From assembly GCA_900765525.1 (NCBI GenBank), contig CAAFRY010000333.1:1-5810 (forward strand): 5,810 nucleotides of DNA, written 5' to 3'. Positions 1-5,810 of this stretch are shown here, one piece after another. Every line of letters begins with the position of its first letter. Within the stretch, counting starts at the first letter, position 1. The position numbers and the translations under genes are program-made. The notes under the pieces were generated by a model, which saw only the letters and a list, made by a program, of their open reading frames with translations, was not told the origin of the DNA and ran no database searches. Source of the stretch: an uncultured Blautia sp. Its GTDB lineage: Bacteria; Bacillota; Clostridia; Lachnospirales; Lachnospiraceae.

Positions 1-32
1 AAAAAAACAAGTGGAAAAAAAATTGGGGGAAG

Positions 33-75
33 TTTAAAAGAAAATGGCCTGCCTTTTCCCGCGGCAGCCACTTTT
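33..75 (-). terminator. Probable Rho-independent terminator after ibrB
   Basis: Read on the minus strand, this stretch just past the ibrB stop forms a hairpin. The left arm is AAAGTGGCTGCC (74-63) and the right arm is GGCAGGCCATTT (53-42), pairing over about 12 bp with one bulged G and one G-T pair. The loop is about 9 nt (62-54). A T-rich run, TTTCTTTT, follows at once. The position, 10 bp after the stop codon, fits the end of the ibrAB transcript. The other side of the stem also ends in a short T-run on the plus strand, so weak bidirectional activity is possible. Stability was judged by eye, not computed. Confidence 0.65.
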
Positions 76-84
76 CTCAAATTT

Positions 85-627
85 TTATTTTTCACTTTCC
101 ATATCTTCTTCCTCTTCTGATGGAATCCAGGCCCGGCCGAAATTCACTTCTTTAAAAAGGGCTGCAAGTCCTGTTATCTGCTTCAGACGGAGAATTTCAT
201 CTTTATCCATTCCCAGATGTTTTGAAATCCAGGCATCGGAGCGTCCAAGCTCATGAAGCTCCTTTACTATATTACTCATCAAATCCACATCATGGCTTCC
301 CCTGGCCCGGTTGTGACGAATAGTACTGGCCATTCTCTGGTCCAGAGGTTTATTGATGACAGAAACAGGAAGCATACCCTTCTCTCGCTCATAGATGTCC
401 GGATGTTCCTTTATAACCCGATAGCGGTGAAAACCATCTACAATGATATAAGTGTCCTGAGCCTTTACATAATAGCATACAATGGGCATGGTGTAGCCGT
501 CTGCCTTGATGCTCTCGTATAGAAGTCTCATTTCCGGCGGCGCCACAGCATTTGGATTATATGTATTGGGTTTTATTTTTTCTACAGGTACTGCAATTAC
601 GTTATAAACAGGACTTTTAAACTCCAT
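85..627 (-). CDS. ibrB: IbrB-like ParB/Srx-fold protein
   Basis: A 180-residue protein of the ParB N-terminal/sulfiredoxin-like superfamily, closest in pattern to IbrB. The domain spans about residues 10-112: the first strand and V-x-x-I-K-P-N-x-Y-N-P turn (13-25), the signature VDGFHR (63-68), matching the G-E/F-x-R nucleotide-binding motif of ParB-like domains, and RHNRARG (104-110), the second phosphate-binding-type motif. Residues about 116-152 look like helix-turn-helix (S-D-A-W-I-S-K-H-L-G-M), suggesting DNA binding, and the C-terminus is acidic. The start is the ATG at 627, preceded by AGGAG at 7-nt spacing; a TTG five codons upstream is possible but lies on top of that ribosome site. 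The gene overlaps ibrA by 11 bp, implying translational coupling and a shared function. In E. coli, IbrB with IbrA activates eib surface-protein genes; a regulatory role here is inference. Some relatives of this fold are NTPases or nucleases, so an enzymatic role is not excluded. Confidence 0.85.
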   Translation of the reverse strand: MEFKSPVYNVIAVPVEKIKPNTYNPNAVAPPEMRLLYESIKADGYTMPIVCYYVKAQDTYIIVDGFHRYRVIKEHPDIYEREKGMLPVSVINKPLDQRMASTIRHNRARGSHDVDLMSNIVKELHELGRSDAWISKHLGMDKDEILRLKQITGLAALFKEVNFGRAWIPSEEEEDMESEK

Positions 628-1948
628 ACTCCATCTCCTCAATACTTTTGTATTTTTCCCGGATTACGTCAATCCGCTTCTGCTGCTGCCTGGTAAGGCC
701 GAACCCCATGAAACGGCAGGTATGGTCGTTTTTCAAAATGCAGTAGCACATTCTTTTCCAACTGGGAATGTCTTTGGTAGACTTAATGTCATCAGTGTTA
801 TCAGGAATTTTTCCCACAAACACAATACGGGACTTTTTACTTCTGGTATAATTGGAAACTCCGTTGCGGCGTATCTGGTAACCATGCTCCTCCAGCTCTG
901 TAATGGCCTCCTCATCAAGACCGCCTCCTGTCTCATGCCAGAACTGAATGGAGGTATTGAATTTTTTTACATAATTATTCCGCAGCCGTACAGGCAGGGT
1001 ATCCAACAAGAACATTGTATAGGATTTCCAGGTATAACCTTCAGGAAGGGACACGTTTCGGTATCCCATGGCCTTGGTCCTGCCGTAAATAGAAGCAAAA
1101 TTCGCTCCTCGCACTCTTCCTACCAGTTTGGTCCATATTTCCGGGTCAATGACCCTGTAAAGGTTTAGGGAATCCTTAGAATAATCATTAAAAGGGGAGG
1201 CCACCCGCATCTGGGACGGCTTCAATCCGGCTTTATAATACAAATCATATAGTTGATTGTATTCAAAATGAAAGGTAGCATATGCATGCCAAATATCATT
1301 GACCGACCAGTCATAGAGAGGGGAGGCGCACCACACATCCTTAAACTGCTTGCTTATCCAGCACTCTCCCTGATAACAGTATTTTTTATTGAGAAAACCA
1401 CTGTATCTCTGGAGAGACTCATCTGCCCGCATACCCAACAGGCACACGGTTTTTTTAGAGCCATGTATCACTCTGTACCATCGACCGAACTGCTTGGCTA
1501 AATCCTCCTGGTGCATACGGTAACGATAAGTATGAATGGGATTGTTTTGCAGATTTATCACATATTCCTTCTGAGGCATGGGACGTACCCACAGCTCCTC
1601 TTTTTTGTCATCCCAAGGGTACCAGAACATTTCGTAGCTGCTCAATGCCGTTCTGGTAGCCATAGGAAGACAGACCCAGTAAGGCTCCACCTGGTCCTTA
1701 ATTCGTTCAAAGGTACGCTCGATATACTCAGTGGTGACAGTATACTGGGCTTCAAAATCCTGGTGAAATACTCCTATGGTTTTTTGAGGATAATATTTAT
1801 TCCTATAGTCCAGTACCAGCTCCAAAAGCAAGCCGCTGTCTTTTCCTCCGGAAAAGGAAATATAAATATTATCAAATTCCTCAAATAACAGCTTAAACCT
1901 ATCCATAAGGGCATCATAAACATTCTGTTCCTGGTATTTCCGTATCAT
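617..1948 (-). CDS. ibrA: IbrA-like PAPS-reductase-family PP-loop protein (DUF3440 type)
   Basis: A 443-residue protein. Residues about 25-240 form a PP-loop adenine-nucleotide hydrolase/PAPS-reductase fold, with a canonical SGGKDS ATP-binding loop at 33-38, G-M-R-A-D-E-S at 172-178 and the D-W-S-V-N-D-I-W motif (213-220) typical of the family. Residues about 250-435 match my memory of the DUF3440 region, including PSWKRM, C401 and C403, the K-N-D-H motif (406-409) and C411; this cluster could bind a metal or Fe-S centre, which is speculative. The ECGLH catalytic cysteine motif of assimilatory CysH is absent, so this is not an ordinary sulfate-reduction enzyme. The ATG at 1948 has AGGGGG at 7-nt spacing (1956-1961). 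It overlaps ibrB, its usual partner. The E. coli homologue acts with IbrB as an activator of surface-protein genes; its chemistry is unknown to me. It resembles DndC-like PP-loop proteins of DNA modification in fold only: no dnd partner genes are visible. Confidence 0.85.
   Translation of the reverse strand: MIRKYQEQNVYDALMDRFKLLFEEFDNIYISFSGGKDSGLLLELVLDYRNKYYPQKTIGVFHQDFEAQYTVTTEYIERTFERIKDQVEPYWVCLPMATRTALSSYEMFWYPWDDKKEELWVRPMPQKEYVINLQNNPIHTYRYRMHQEDLAKQFGRWYRVIHGSKKTVCLLGMRADESLQRYSGFLNKKYCYQGECWISKQFKDVWCASPLYDWSVNDIWHAYATFHFEYNQLYDLYYKAGLKPSQMRVASPFNDYSKDSLNLYRVIDPEIWTKLVGRVRGANFASIYGRTKAMGYRNVSLPEGYTWKSYTMFLLDTLPVRLRNNYVKKFNTSIQFWHETGGGLDEEAITELEEHGYQIRRNGVSNYTRSKKSRIVFVGKIPDNTDDIKSTKDIPSWKRMCYCILKNDHTCRFMGFGLTRQQQKRIDVIREKYKSIEEMEYGV
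635..639 (-). promoter_or_regulatory. Ribosome binding site of ibrB inside the ibrA 3' end
   Basis: AGGAG on the minus strand, 7 nt before the ATG at 627. It lies within the last codons of ibrA, decides the ATG over the upstream TTG start, and supports translational coupling of the pair. Confidence 0.75.
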
Positions 1949-1969
1949 ATGTATTCCCCCTATGTTGAA

Positions 1970-1986
1970 TTACCAAAATTTACCAA
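1970..1986. repeat. Short direct repeat TTACCAA upstream of ibrA
   Basis: TTACCAA occurs twice on the plus strand (1970-1976 and 1980-1986; TTGGTAA on the minus strand) with a 10-bp period, about one helical turn. It sits in the 78-bp gap between the cytidylyltransferase gene and ibrA, 22-38 bp upstream of the ibrA ATG. It could be a regulator half-site pair, but the region is AT-rich and chance is a real alternative. No convincing -35/-10 pair was found around it. Confidence 0.3.
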
Positions 1987-2026
1987 TTGTCTCTGATGGA
2001 TAATTTAACACATTACGGGGAGAAAT

Positions 2027-2776
2027 TCAACAAAGTTCGGCATTTTCCACTCTTTTTCGGACTTCCTCCAGGTCTTTTACTGTGTCTACAGACAGAGTGT
2101 TGGCCTTCTTTACCGGTATAAGGAACAGAGGCTTTCCATAGTCCAGGAAACGTAGTGTATCAATTCCCTCGGTTCTTTCTAAAAACCCGGGCTGGGAATT
2201 TTGGTAAAAGTCCAGCATTTTCTTGCTGTATCCGATAATCCCAACATGTTTATAATAGCAAACCTCTAAGGAAGCAGCCGGATAAGGAATAGGAGTTCTG
2301 GACATATAAAGGGCTTTGCCTTCACCATCAAAAACTACTTTGATGTTAGAAGAATCTAAAGCCTCCGCCGGATGTAAAACCTCTGTGATAATATTTGTGC
2401 CGTACTCTTCCCAGGCCATTCGGCGGCATAAACCGGGATTGGGAATTGCGGATTCAATGTTTTCCGGCAAGATTAAGGGCTCGTCCCCGTTAATCTGGAT
2501 ATAAAAGTCTCCGGGTATCTTTTGTGAAACCTCCCAGAGCCGGTTTGCTCCACAGCGGTGCTTTGGAGAAGTCATAAGTACCGGTATTTCCAGGTCTTGG
2601 CATGCCTTTTCAATTTCCCAGTGGTCCGTGGCAACATAAATCCGGGAAAGTCCTGCCGCCTTCTTTGCTCTTTGATAAACCCACCAGACCATGGGTTTTC
2701 CCTGAATAGTAAGAAGGGGCTTCCCAGGAAGCCGGGAAGACCCGTATCTGGCAGGAATGACACCTATGATTTCCAT
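2027..2776 (-). CDS. kdsB: KdsB-family CMP-ulosonate cytidylyltransferase
   Basis: A 249-residue protein, normal KdsB length, expected to be cytosolic. The family enzyme joins CTP to a 2-keto-3-deoxy sugar acid (Kdo in Gram-negatives), giving the CMP-sugar and pyrophosphate. Visible motifs: the N-terminal nucleotide loop IPARYGSSRLPGKP (7-20, with R10, R15 and K19), VATD (48-51), MTSPKH (68-73), the metal-site GDEP (97-100, D98), SRTPIPYP (159-166), YYKHVGI (174-180, H177) and the second metal aspartate in VDT (D231). Compared from memory with E. coli KdsB, several sugar-contact positions differ: Q98 to N96, Y185 to I181, E210 to D206 and Q211 to T207; the H-x-S-G-T-E-R motif reads H-R-C-G-A-N-R. 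A relative acting on another ulosonic acid is therefore possible. The start at 2776 has an ideal AAGGAGG site (2784-2790) at 7-nt spacing. It lies 88 bp after an acetyltransferase gene with no terminator seen between, consistent with one glycan operon. Confidence 0.78.
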   Translation of the reverse strand: MEIIGVIPARYGSSRLPGKPLLTIQGKPMVWWVYQRAKKAAGLSRIYVATDHWEIEKACQDLEIPVLMTSPKHRCGANRLWEVSQKIPGDFYIQINGDEPLILPENIESAIPNPGLCRRMAWEEYGTNIITEVLHPAEALDSSNIKVVFDGEGKALYMSRTPIPYPAASLEVCYYKHVGIIGYSKKMLDFYQNSQPGFLERTEGIDTLRFLDYGKPLFLIPVKKANTLSVDTVKDLEEVRKRVENAELC

Positions 2777-2864
2777 AAATTCTCCTCCTTTTCCTGTAAT
2801 TCATATTTGGTCTGTTTCCTGTTAAAGTGCTTACTGGACAAAGGTTTTCTGATGGTGCTGTCTA

Positions 2865-3668
2865 TTAGTATTGGTATAGCAGAATATCTTCCCGGCTGTC
2901 CTCTTTGAAAATCTGATTACGCTCTGGTTCAAAGCGAAAGGTCTGGGGACAATAAGCGGGAAAGCCATTGACTATCCGTTCCTCCAGATGCTTTACCCCC
3001 TCCTCTGGATGATTTAAATCAATTCCCTTCATAACATCCGGACCATATTTCCACCATTGCAGTCGTTCCAAAGCTTCAATAACCTGGGAAGAAAATCTTT
3101 TGCGAATAGGTTTGGCGGGAACTCCGCCTACAATGGTGTAAGGCTCTACATCCTTAGTGACTACAGCTCCTGCTCCGATAACCGCACCATTTCCAATGGT
3201 AATGCCTCTCAGCAATATGGCTCTGTTTCCCACCCACACATCGTTGCCAATAACAATTCTGGTTTTTTTGGCAAACTCATGCTCTCTTTGGTAACGGGCC
3301 AGCTGCCGGTAGTATTCCGGGGTATCTCCCAGGCTGTGAAAGTTTTCATTCCAGCTATTATCCATATTTTGAAACAGCAGATGAGTGCTGATAGCTTCTA
3401 CTGGGTGGACACCGCCTCCTGCTATGACTCCTGCAGCAAAAAGACCAAATCTTCCGATGGATTCTAAAAACCGCAGGCTGCAATTTTGATTAAAAAAAGA
3501 AAAGGCTCCGATTTTTTGGGAATCAATCTTTACATTAGAGCAAAATCTTACCGGAGCCTCTACTCGACAGCTTTCTTTTGAGGCGTAACAAATTTCCGTA
3601 GGCTTTCCCGTCAGCGTAATACCTTGCCCAAAGGAAGTAGGGAAAGAAAATCCTTCCTGAATCTGCAT
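2865..3668 (-). CDS. CatB/XAT-type hexapeptide-repeat acetyltransferase
   Basis: A 267-residue left-handed beta-helix acyltransferase, likely acetyl-CoA-dependent and trimeric as in the XAT family. The C-terminal coil set is classic: IGNDVWVG (140-147), then [17 protein letters not shown] repeats, V-T-K-D-V, and the CoA-side turn [12 protein letters not shown] (181-192). The probable catalytic histidine is H88, in GGGVHP, followed by the conserved I-S-T. A W-W pair (205-206) in the C-terminal helix is also typical of the group. It is longer than the ~210-residue CatB and Vat resistance enzymes, with N- and C-terminal extensions. I chose the ATG at 3668 because AGGTG sits 5 nt before it and it starts 16 nt after the preceding stop. 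An ATG at 3725 would add 19 residues and overlap the neighbour by 41 bp without a ribosome site. Context suggests acetylation of a surface sugar; the acceptor cannot be read from sequence. Confidence 0.82.
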   Translation of the reverse strand: MQIQEGFSFPTSFGQGITLTGKPTEICYASKESCRVEAPVRFCSNVKIDSQKIGAFSFFNQNCSLRFLESIGRFGLFAAGVIAGGGVHPVEAISTHLLFQNMDNSWNENFHSLGDTPEYYRQLARYQREHEFAKKTRIVIGNDVWVGNRAILLRGITIGNGAVIGAGAVVTKDVEPYTIVGGVPAKPIRKRFSSQVIEALERLQWWKYGPDVMKGIDLNHPEEGVKHLEERIVNGFPAYCPQTFRFEPERNQIFKEDSREDILLYQY

Positions 3669-3673
3669 GATTT

Positions 3674-3678
3674 CACCT
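3674..3678 (-). promoter_or_regulatory. Ribosome binding site deciding the acetyltransferase start at 3668
   Basis: AGGTG on the minus strand, 5 nt before the ATG at 3668. No comparable purine-rich site precedes the alternative ATG at 3725, so the shorter protein is preferred. Confidence 0.6.
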
Positions 3679-3684
3679 GCCTTT

Positions 3685-4482
3685 TTAGGTTGTAGGAAGG
3701 CAGCGTACAAGTTGTCTTCCGCCATTATGACAACGATAGATTTTTGCTAAACCATTTTCATGGAGAAATAAAAAACTTTGCTCTCCTTTTTCTAACCTTT
3801 TTACTTTTTGTTTTTCCTCTGCAAGTTTAAGAAAAAGATTATCCAAAGTATCCTCCTGGGGATTTTCCCTATTCAGCAGATTTACTCCGGATTCCCACCA
3901 ACGAATTTTTTCTAAAACCTGGATTTGTTTTTCTGTAAACCGGAATCCTATGATAACAGCCGGATTTCCCCGGACAATCCCATAGGCAGGCACATCCTCC
4001 TGGACACAGGAACCGGGAAAGATAAAAGCTCCGTCCCTTACCTGAATTCCCTCTGAAAGAATGGTACCCTCTCCCACATACACGTCATTGCCGATTCTGA
4101 CATAACTTCTTTTTTCCTTTTTGCCCCAGGACTTTTGGATGGATAAAAAATCTTTGTACCAGGACAAGTCTTTTTCCAAAACAGGATATGAAGTGCTGAT
4201 TTCACCGGAAGGTCTGGGGCAGGCCGCCCCAATGACACACCTTTCACCTATTGTGACAAATCTGCCGATTTCCCAAGTTCTCCGTATTTTGGTCTCTCTG
4301 CCAATAAAGGTACCCATGCCAACAAAGGGAGTCTCGATTTCTGCATTTTCTCCCAGACACACCGGAACTTCTATCTCTACCTGGGGACAGCGCCTGACAT
4401 GTCCGATATAACACTGGCTGTTTATGGTGATTCCCCGTTTCTTCTCCTGCCAGAAAAGCCCGGCTTTGCGCTCTACCTTCAT
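3685..4482 (-). CDS. Hexapeptide-repeat acetyltransferase homologue lacking the usual catalytic His
   Basis: A 265-residue left-handed beta-helix protein of the CatB/XAT type. Early coils cover about 20-86 (including G-M-G-T-F-I-G and I-G-R-F-V-T-I-G). IGNDVYVG (130-137) and further coils follow, then the turn [11 protein letters not shown] (172-182) and the helix with a W-W pair (195-196). Where the downstream paralogue has H-P-V-E-A-I-S-T, this protein reads R-P-S-G-E-I-S-T (90-97), placing Arg90 at the catalytic His position. Either the family base is lost and the protein is inactive or structural, or another residue takes over. The last about 55 residues, after the W-W helix, are charged and of no family I recognise. 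The ATG at 4482 directly abuts the TAA of the glycosyltransferase gene. Its ribosome site GAGGGGA (4491-4497) lies inside that gene at 8-nt spacing, so translation is probably coupled. Confidence 0.8.
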   Translation of the reverse strand: MKVERKAGLFWQEKKRGITINSQCYIGHVRRCPQVEIEVPVCLGENAEIETPFVGMGTFIGRETKIRRTWEIGRFVTIGERCVIGAACPRPSGEISTSYPVLEKDLSWYKDFLSIQKSWGKKEKRSYVRIGNDVYVGEGTILSEGIQVRDGAFIFPGSCVQEDVPAYGIVRGNPAVIIGFRFTEKQIQVLEKIRWWESGVNLLNRENPQEDTLDNLFLKLAEEKQKVKRLEKGEQSFLFLHENGLAKIYRCHNGGRQLVRCLPTT

Positions 4483-5810
4483 TTACAGCGTCCCCTCTCT
4501 GTCCTTATATAGGCTCAGCTCCCGGCGTAATTCCTTTTCTGCTTCAATGTATTCCAAAAGCCGTTTTTCCGTGGCCTTCAGAATTCCTTTCAGCATTTCT
4601 ATTTCCATTTGCTCATCAGTAAGCTTTTCAATGGATATGCTGTCCTCTCTGTCTGGAAAAACATAGGTTTCCGCAAAATCCTTTGCCATCCTTTTCACCT
4701 CTTCCTTTTCTGTCTGGAAATACATGGTATGCTTTCGGCCATGCTCCATGCAGACCACAATGGGAACCATGGAAAGAAATTTTTCTTTTTCCTTCCAGGA
4801 ATACATAGAATAACAATACCTGGAATTCAGATATAGCACGCCCAGGACATTTTCCTTGTTTTTTCTGGTTGTTTGAGCTAAAAAATCAGTCTCAGCTTCT
4901 GCTGGGCCTTCCTTCTCTTTCGCTGCTGTCGGAGTAAAGTCATCCTGGATGCATAAAACCTGTGTCTGGAAATCCTGAGCGTTTTTCATCATCTGAAGCT
5001 GTGAGACCGGAGCATCTCCGACTGTCATAAGATTTTCTAATTGGATAGGATTGGTTCCCTGTCCCCAAATGCCGCCGGCTCCTAAAGCTGCAGCCAGCCG
5101 GAGGGCCATATAGTAGCAGGCATCCATGATATAGCTTTCCTCATAAAGGGCATGAAAGAAAAGATGCTTCGGAAATTCTCCCTGTATCTGATTTATACCA
5201 GTGGAGCTGACGGTGCATAAGGTTTGGGGCAGCTCCCGAAAAACCAGGGGAAGCAGCTCTGAAGGAAAACTCCCCGGAATCACACTGGCTTTGGGAAACA
5301 TTTGGGGATAGTACAAAATGTCATCCGGATGAGGTTTTATCAGTACCTGCTCCTCTTTCAGATAATAGTGGAATAAATGCGTATAAATTTCCTTCTGCCC
5401 TTCCAAGGACAATTGTCCCAGATTGGCAAACTGCTGAGTTAAAAGCAGTACCTTAGACTTGCCTCCTTCCAGGAAAGGCAGACCAAACAGCTTTCGGATT
5501 TCCTTTTGTAAAGAGGGGGAAAGTCTGTAAAATTCTTCCAGCACCTGGAAATCCACAGCTTTTTCATCAAAGAATCCCGGTACCTGTGCTTTGAAATCAC
5601 AGTATTTTTTCTGTATCAGAGGGCTGGTATGCCGATACAGTCCATATTTTTCTATCAGTGCGTAGCGGGCAGGTGCGCTTTTTCTATGGATTTCTCCCAG
5701 AATTTCCGGGCGGCTTAATGCTCCGCTTCCGTCTTCAAACATGGAGAAGGGAATTCCTTTTGCCAGCAGATACATTTCCAGATAGGTATGGATACCTGCC
5801 GCCAGAATTT
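4483..5810 (-). CDS. Sialyltransferase-like GT-B glycosyltransferase, 5' end cut by window
   Basis: The frame stays open to the window edge (partial codon at 5809-5810). The ATG at 5775 is probably internal, since the codons upstream continue in the same style (I-L-A-A-G-I-H-T-Y-L-E). Numbered from that ATG, 430 residues are seen. They carry E-D-G at 14-16 (5728-5736), KPHP at 147-150 (HP at 5326-5331) and S-S-T at 190-192 (5200-5208). These order and spacings match the D/E-D/E-G, HP and Ser/Thr motifs of bacterial sialyltransferases (GT52/GT38-like): the acidic motif supplies the catalytic base and the other two bind the CMP donor. The missing N-terminus, perhaps 100 residues, should hold the first Rossmann domain. 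After about residue 270 comes a low-complexity linker (A-A-K-E-K-E-G-P-A-E-A-E), then an unrecognised region (about 305-385) and a Glu/Lys-rich probable coiled coil (about 385-425). No membrane segment is evident. A CMP-sugar synthase in the same run supports the call; the acceptor and exact sugar are unknown. Other GT-B families remain possible. Confidence 0.65.
   Translation of the reverse strand, partial: ILAAGIHTYLEMYLLAKGIPFSMFEDGSGALSRPEILGEIHRKSAPARYALIEKYGLYRHTSPLIQKKYCDFKAQVPGFFDEKAVDFQVLEEFYRLSPSLQKEIRKLFGLPFLEGGKSKVLLLTQQFANLGQLSLEGQKEIYTHLFHYYLKEEQVLIKPHPDDILYYPQMFPKASVIPGSFPSELLPLVFRELPQTLCTVSSTGINQIQGEFPKHLFFHALYEESYIMDACYYMALRLAAALGAGGIWGQGTNPIQLENLMTVGDAPVSQLQMMKNAQDFQTQVLCIQDDFTPTAAKEKEGPAEAETDFLAQTTRKNKENVLGVLYLNSRYCYSMYSWKEKEKFLSMVPIVVCMEHGRKHTMYFQTEKEEVKRMAKDFAETYVFPDREDSISIEKLTDEQMEIEMLKGILKATEKRLLEYIEAEKELRRELSLYKDREGTL

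Noticed and set aside
1..32. A-rich stretch with a GGGGGAAG run as a plus-strand promoter or ribosome site
   Set aside because: It would only serve the antisense 70-codon frame at 44; it is better explained as the T-rich tail after the minus-strand terminator.
44..522. Plus-strand open frames of 70 and 89 codons opposite ibrB
   Set aside because: They lie wholly or mostly antisense to a gene with clear ParB-family motifs, show no recognisable motif, and the first begins inside the terminator hairpin.
722..1888. Plus-strand frames of 148, 82 and 125 codons opposite ibrA
   Set aside because: Antisense shadows of a well-supported PP-loop/DUF3440 gene; no family motif was seen in the translations.
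617..1948. Assimilatory PAPS reductase (CysH) or DndC of a phosphorothioation system
   Set aside because: The CysH-type ECGLH cysteine motif is absent, the C-terminal half is of DUF3440 type, and no sulfate-assimilation or dnd genes lie nearby.
2777..2864. Possible terminator or promoter in the 88-bp gap between the acetyltransferase and kdsB
   Set aside because: By eye, no stem of useful length followed by a T-run and no -35/-10 pair; only the kdsB ribosome site is clear.
2558..2908. Plus-strand 116-codon frame and minus-strand 63-64-codon frames around the kdsB 5' end
   Set aside because: Out-of-frame overlaps of kdsB, which has the ideal ribosome site and full family motifs.
2865..3668. 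Reading this enzyme as a chloramphenicol or streptogramin resistance acetyltransferase (CatB/Vat)
   Set aside because: The fold is shared, but the protein is longer than those enzymes and sits in a glycan-type gene run next to a paralogue; nothing specific supports a drug substrate.

Overview
The window is a compact stretch in which every supported gene lies on the minus strand and transcription runs from high to low coordinates. Moderate GC content, strong AGGAGG-type ribosome sites and tight gene packing suggest a low-to-moderate-GC Firmicute, perhaps a gut Clostridia/Lachnospiraceae member. This is an inference from style and protein flavour; the window contains no taxonomic marker.

Region 1 (5810 down to 2027) looks like part of a surface-glycan locus. 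It starts with a glycosyltransferase whose 5' end is cut off by the window edge. That protein carries the three short signatures of bacterial GT-B sialyltransferases (an E-D-G motif, an H-P motif and a Ser-Ser/Thr motif) plus an extra C-terminal region ending in a charged, probably coiled-coil tail. With zero spacing follow two left-handed beta-helix (hexapeptide-repeat, CatB/XAT type) acetyltransferases. The second keeps the family's catalytic histidine and the first seems to have lost it. After 88 bp comes a KdsB-family CMP-ulosonate cytidylyltransferase. Taken together, KdsB would make a CMP-activated 2-keto sugar acid, the GT would transfer it, and one or both hexapeptide enzymes would O- or N-acetylate the product. 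Several positions that contact Kdo in E. coli KdsB differ here, so the sugar may not be Kdo.

Region 2 (1948 down to 85) is an IbrA/IbrB-type pair: a PP-loop, PAPS-reductase-like protein with a DUF3440-type C-terminus, overlapping by 11 bp a ParB/Srx-fold protein with a helix-turn-helix-like C-terminal half. In E. coli such a pair activates transcription of immunoglobulin-binding surface protein genes; the biochemistry is not settled. A probable intrinsic terminator (33-75) follows ibrB. The 78-bp gap before ibrA has a good ribosome site and a 10-bp-period direct repeat but no convincing terminator or promoter, so whether ibrAB is co-transcribed with the glycan genes is open.

No tRNA, rRNA, CRISPR array, insertion sequence or transposase was seen. 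The plus strand holds only antisense shadows of the minus-strand genes.
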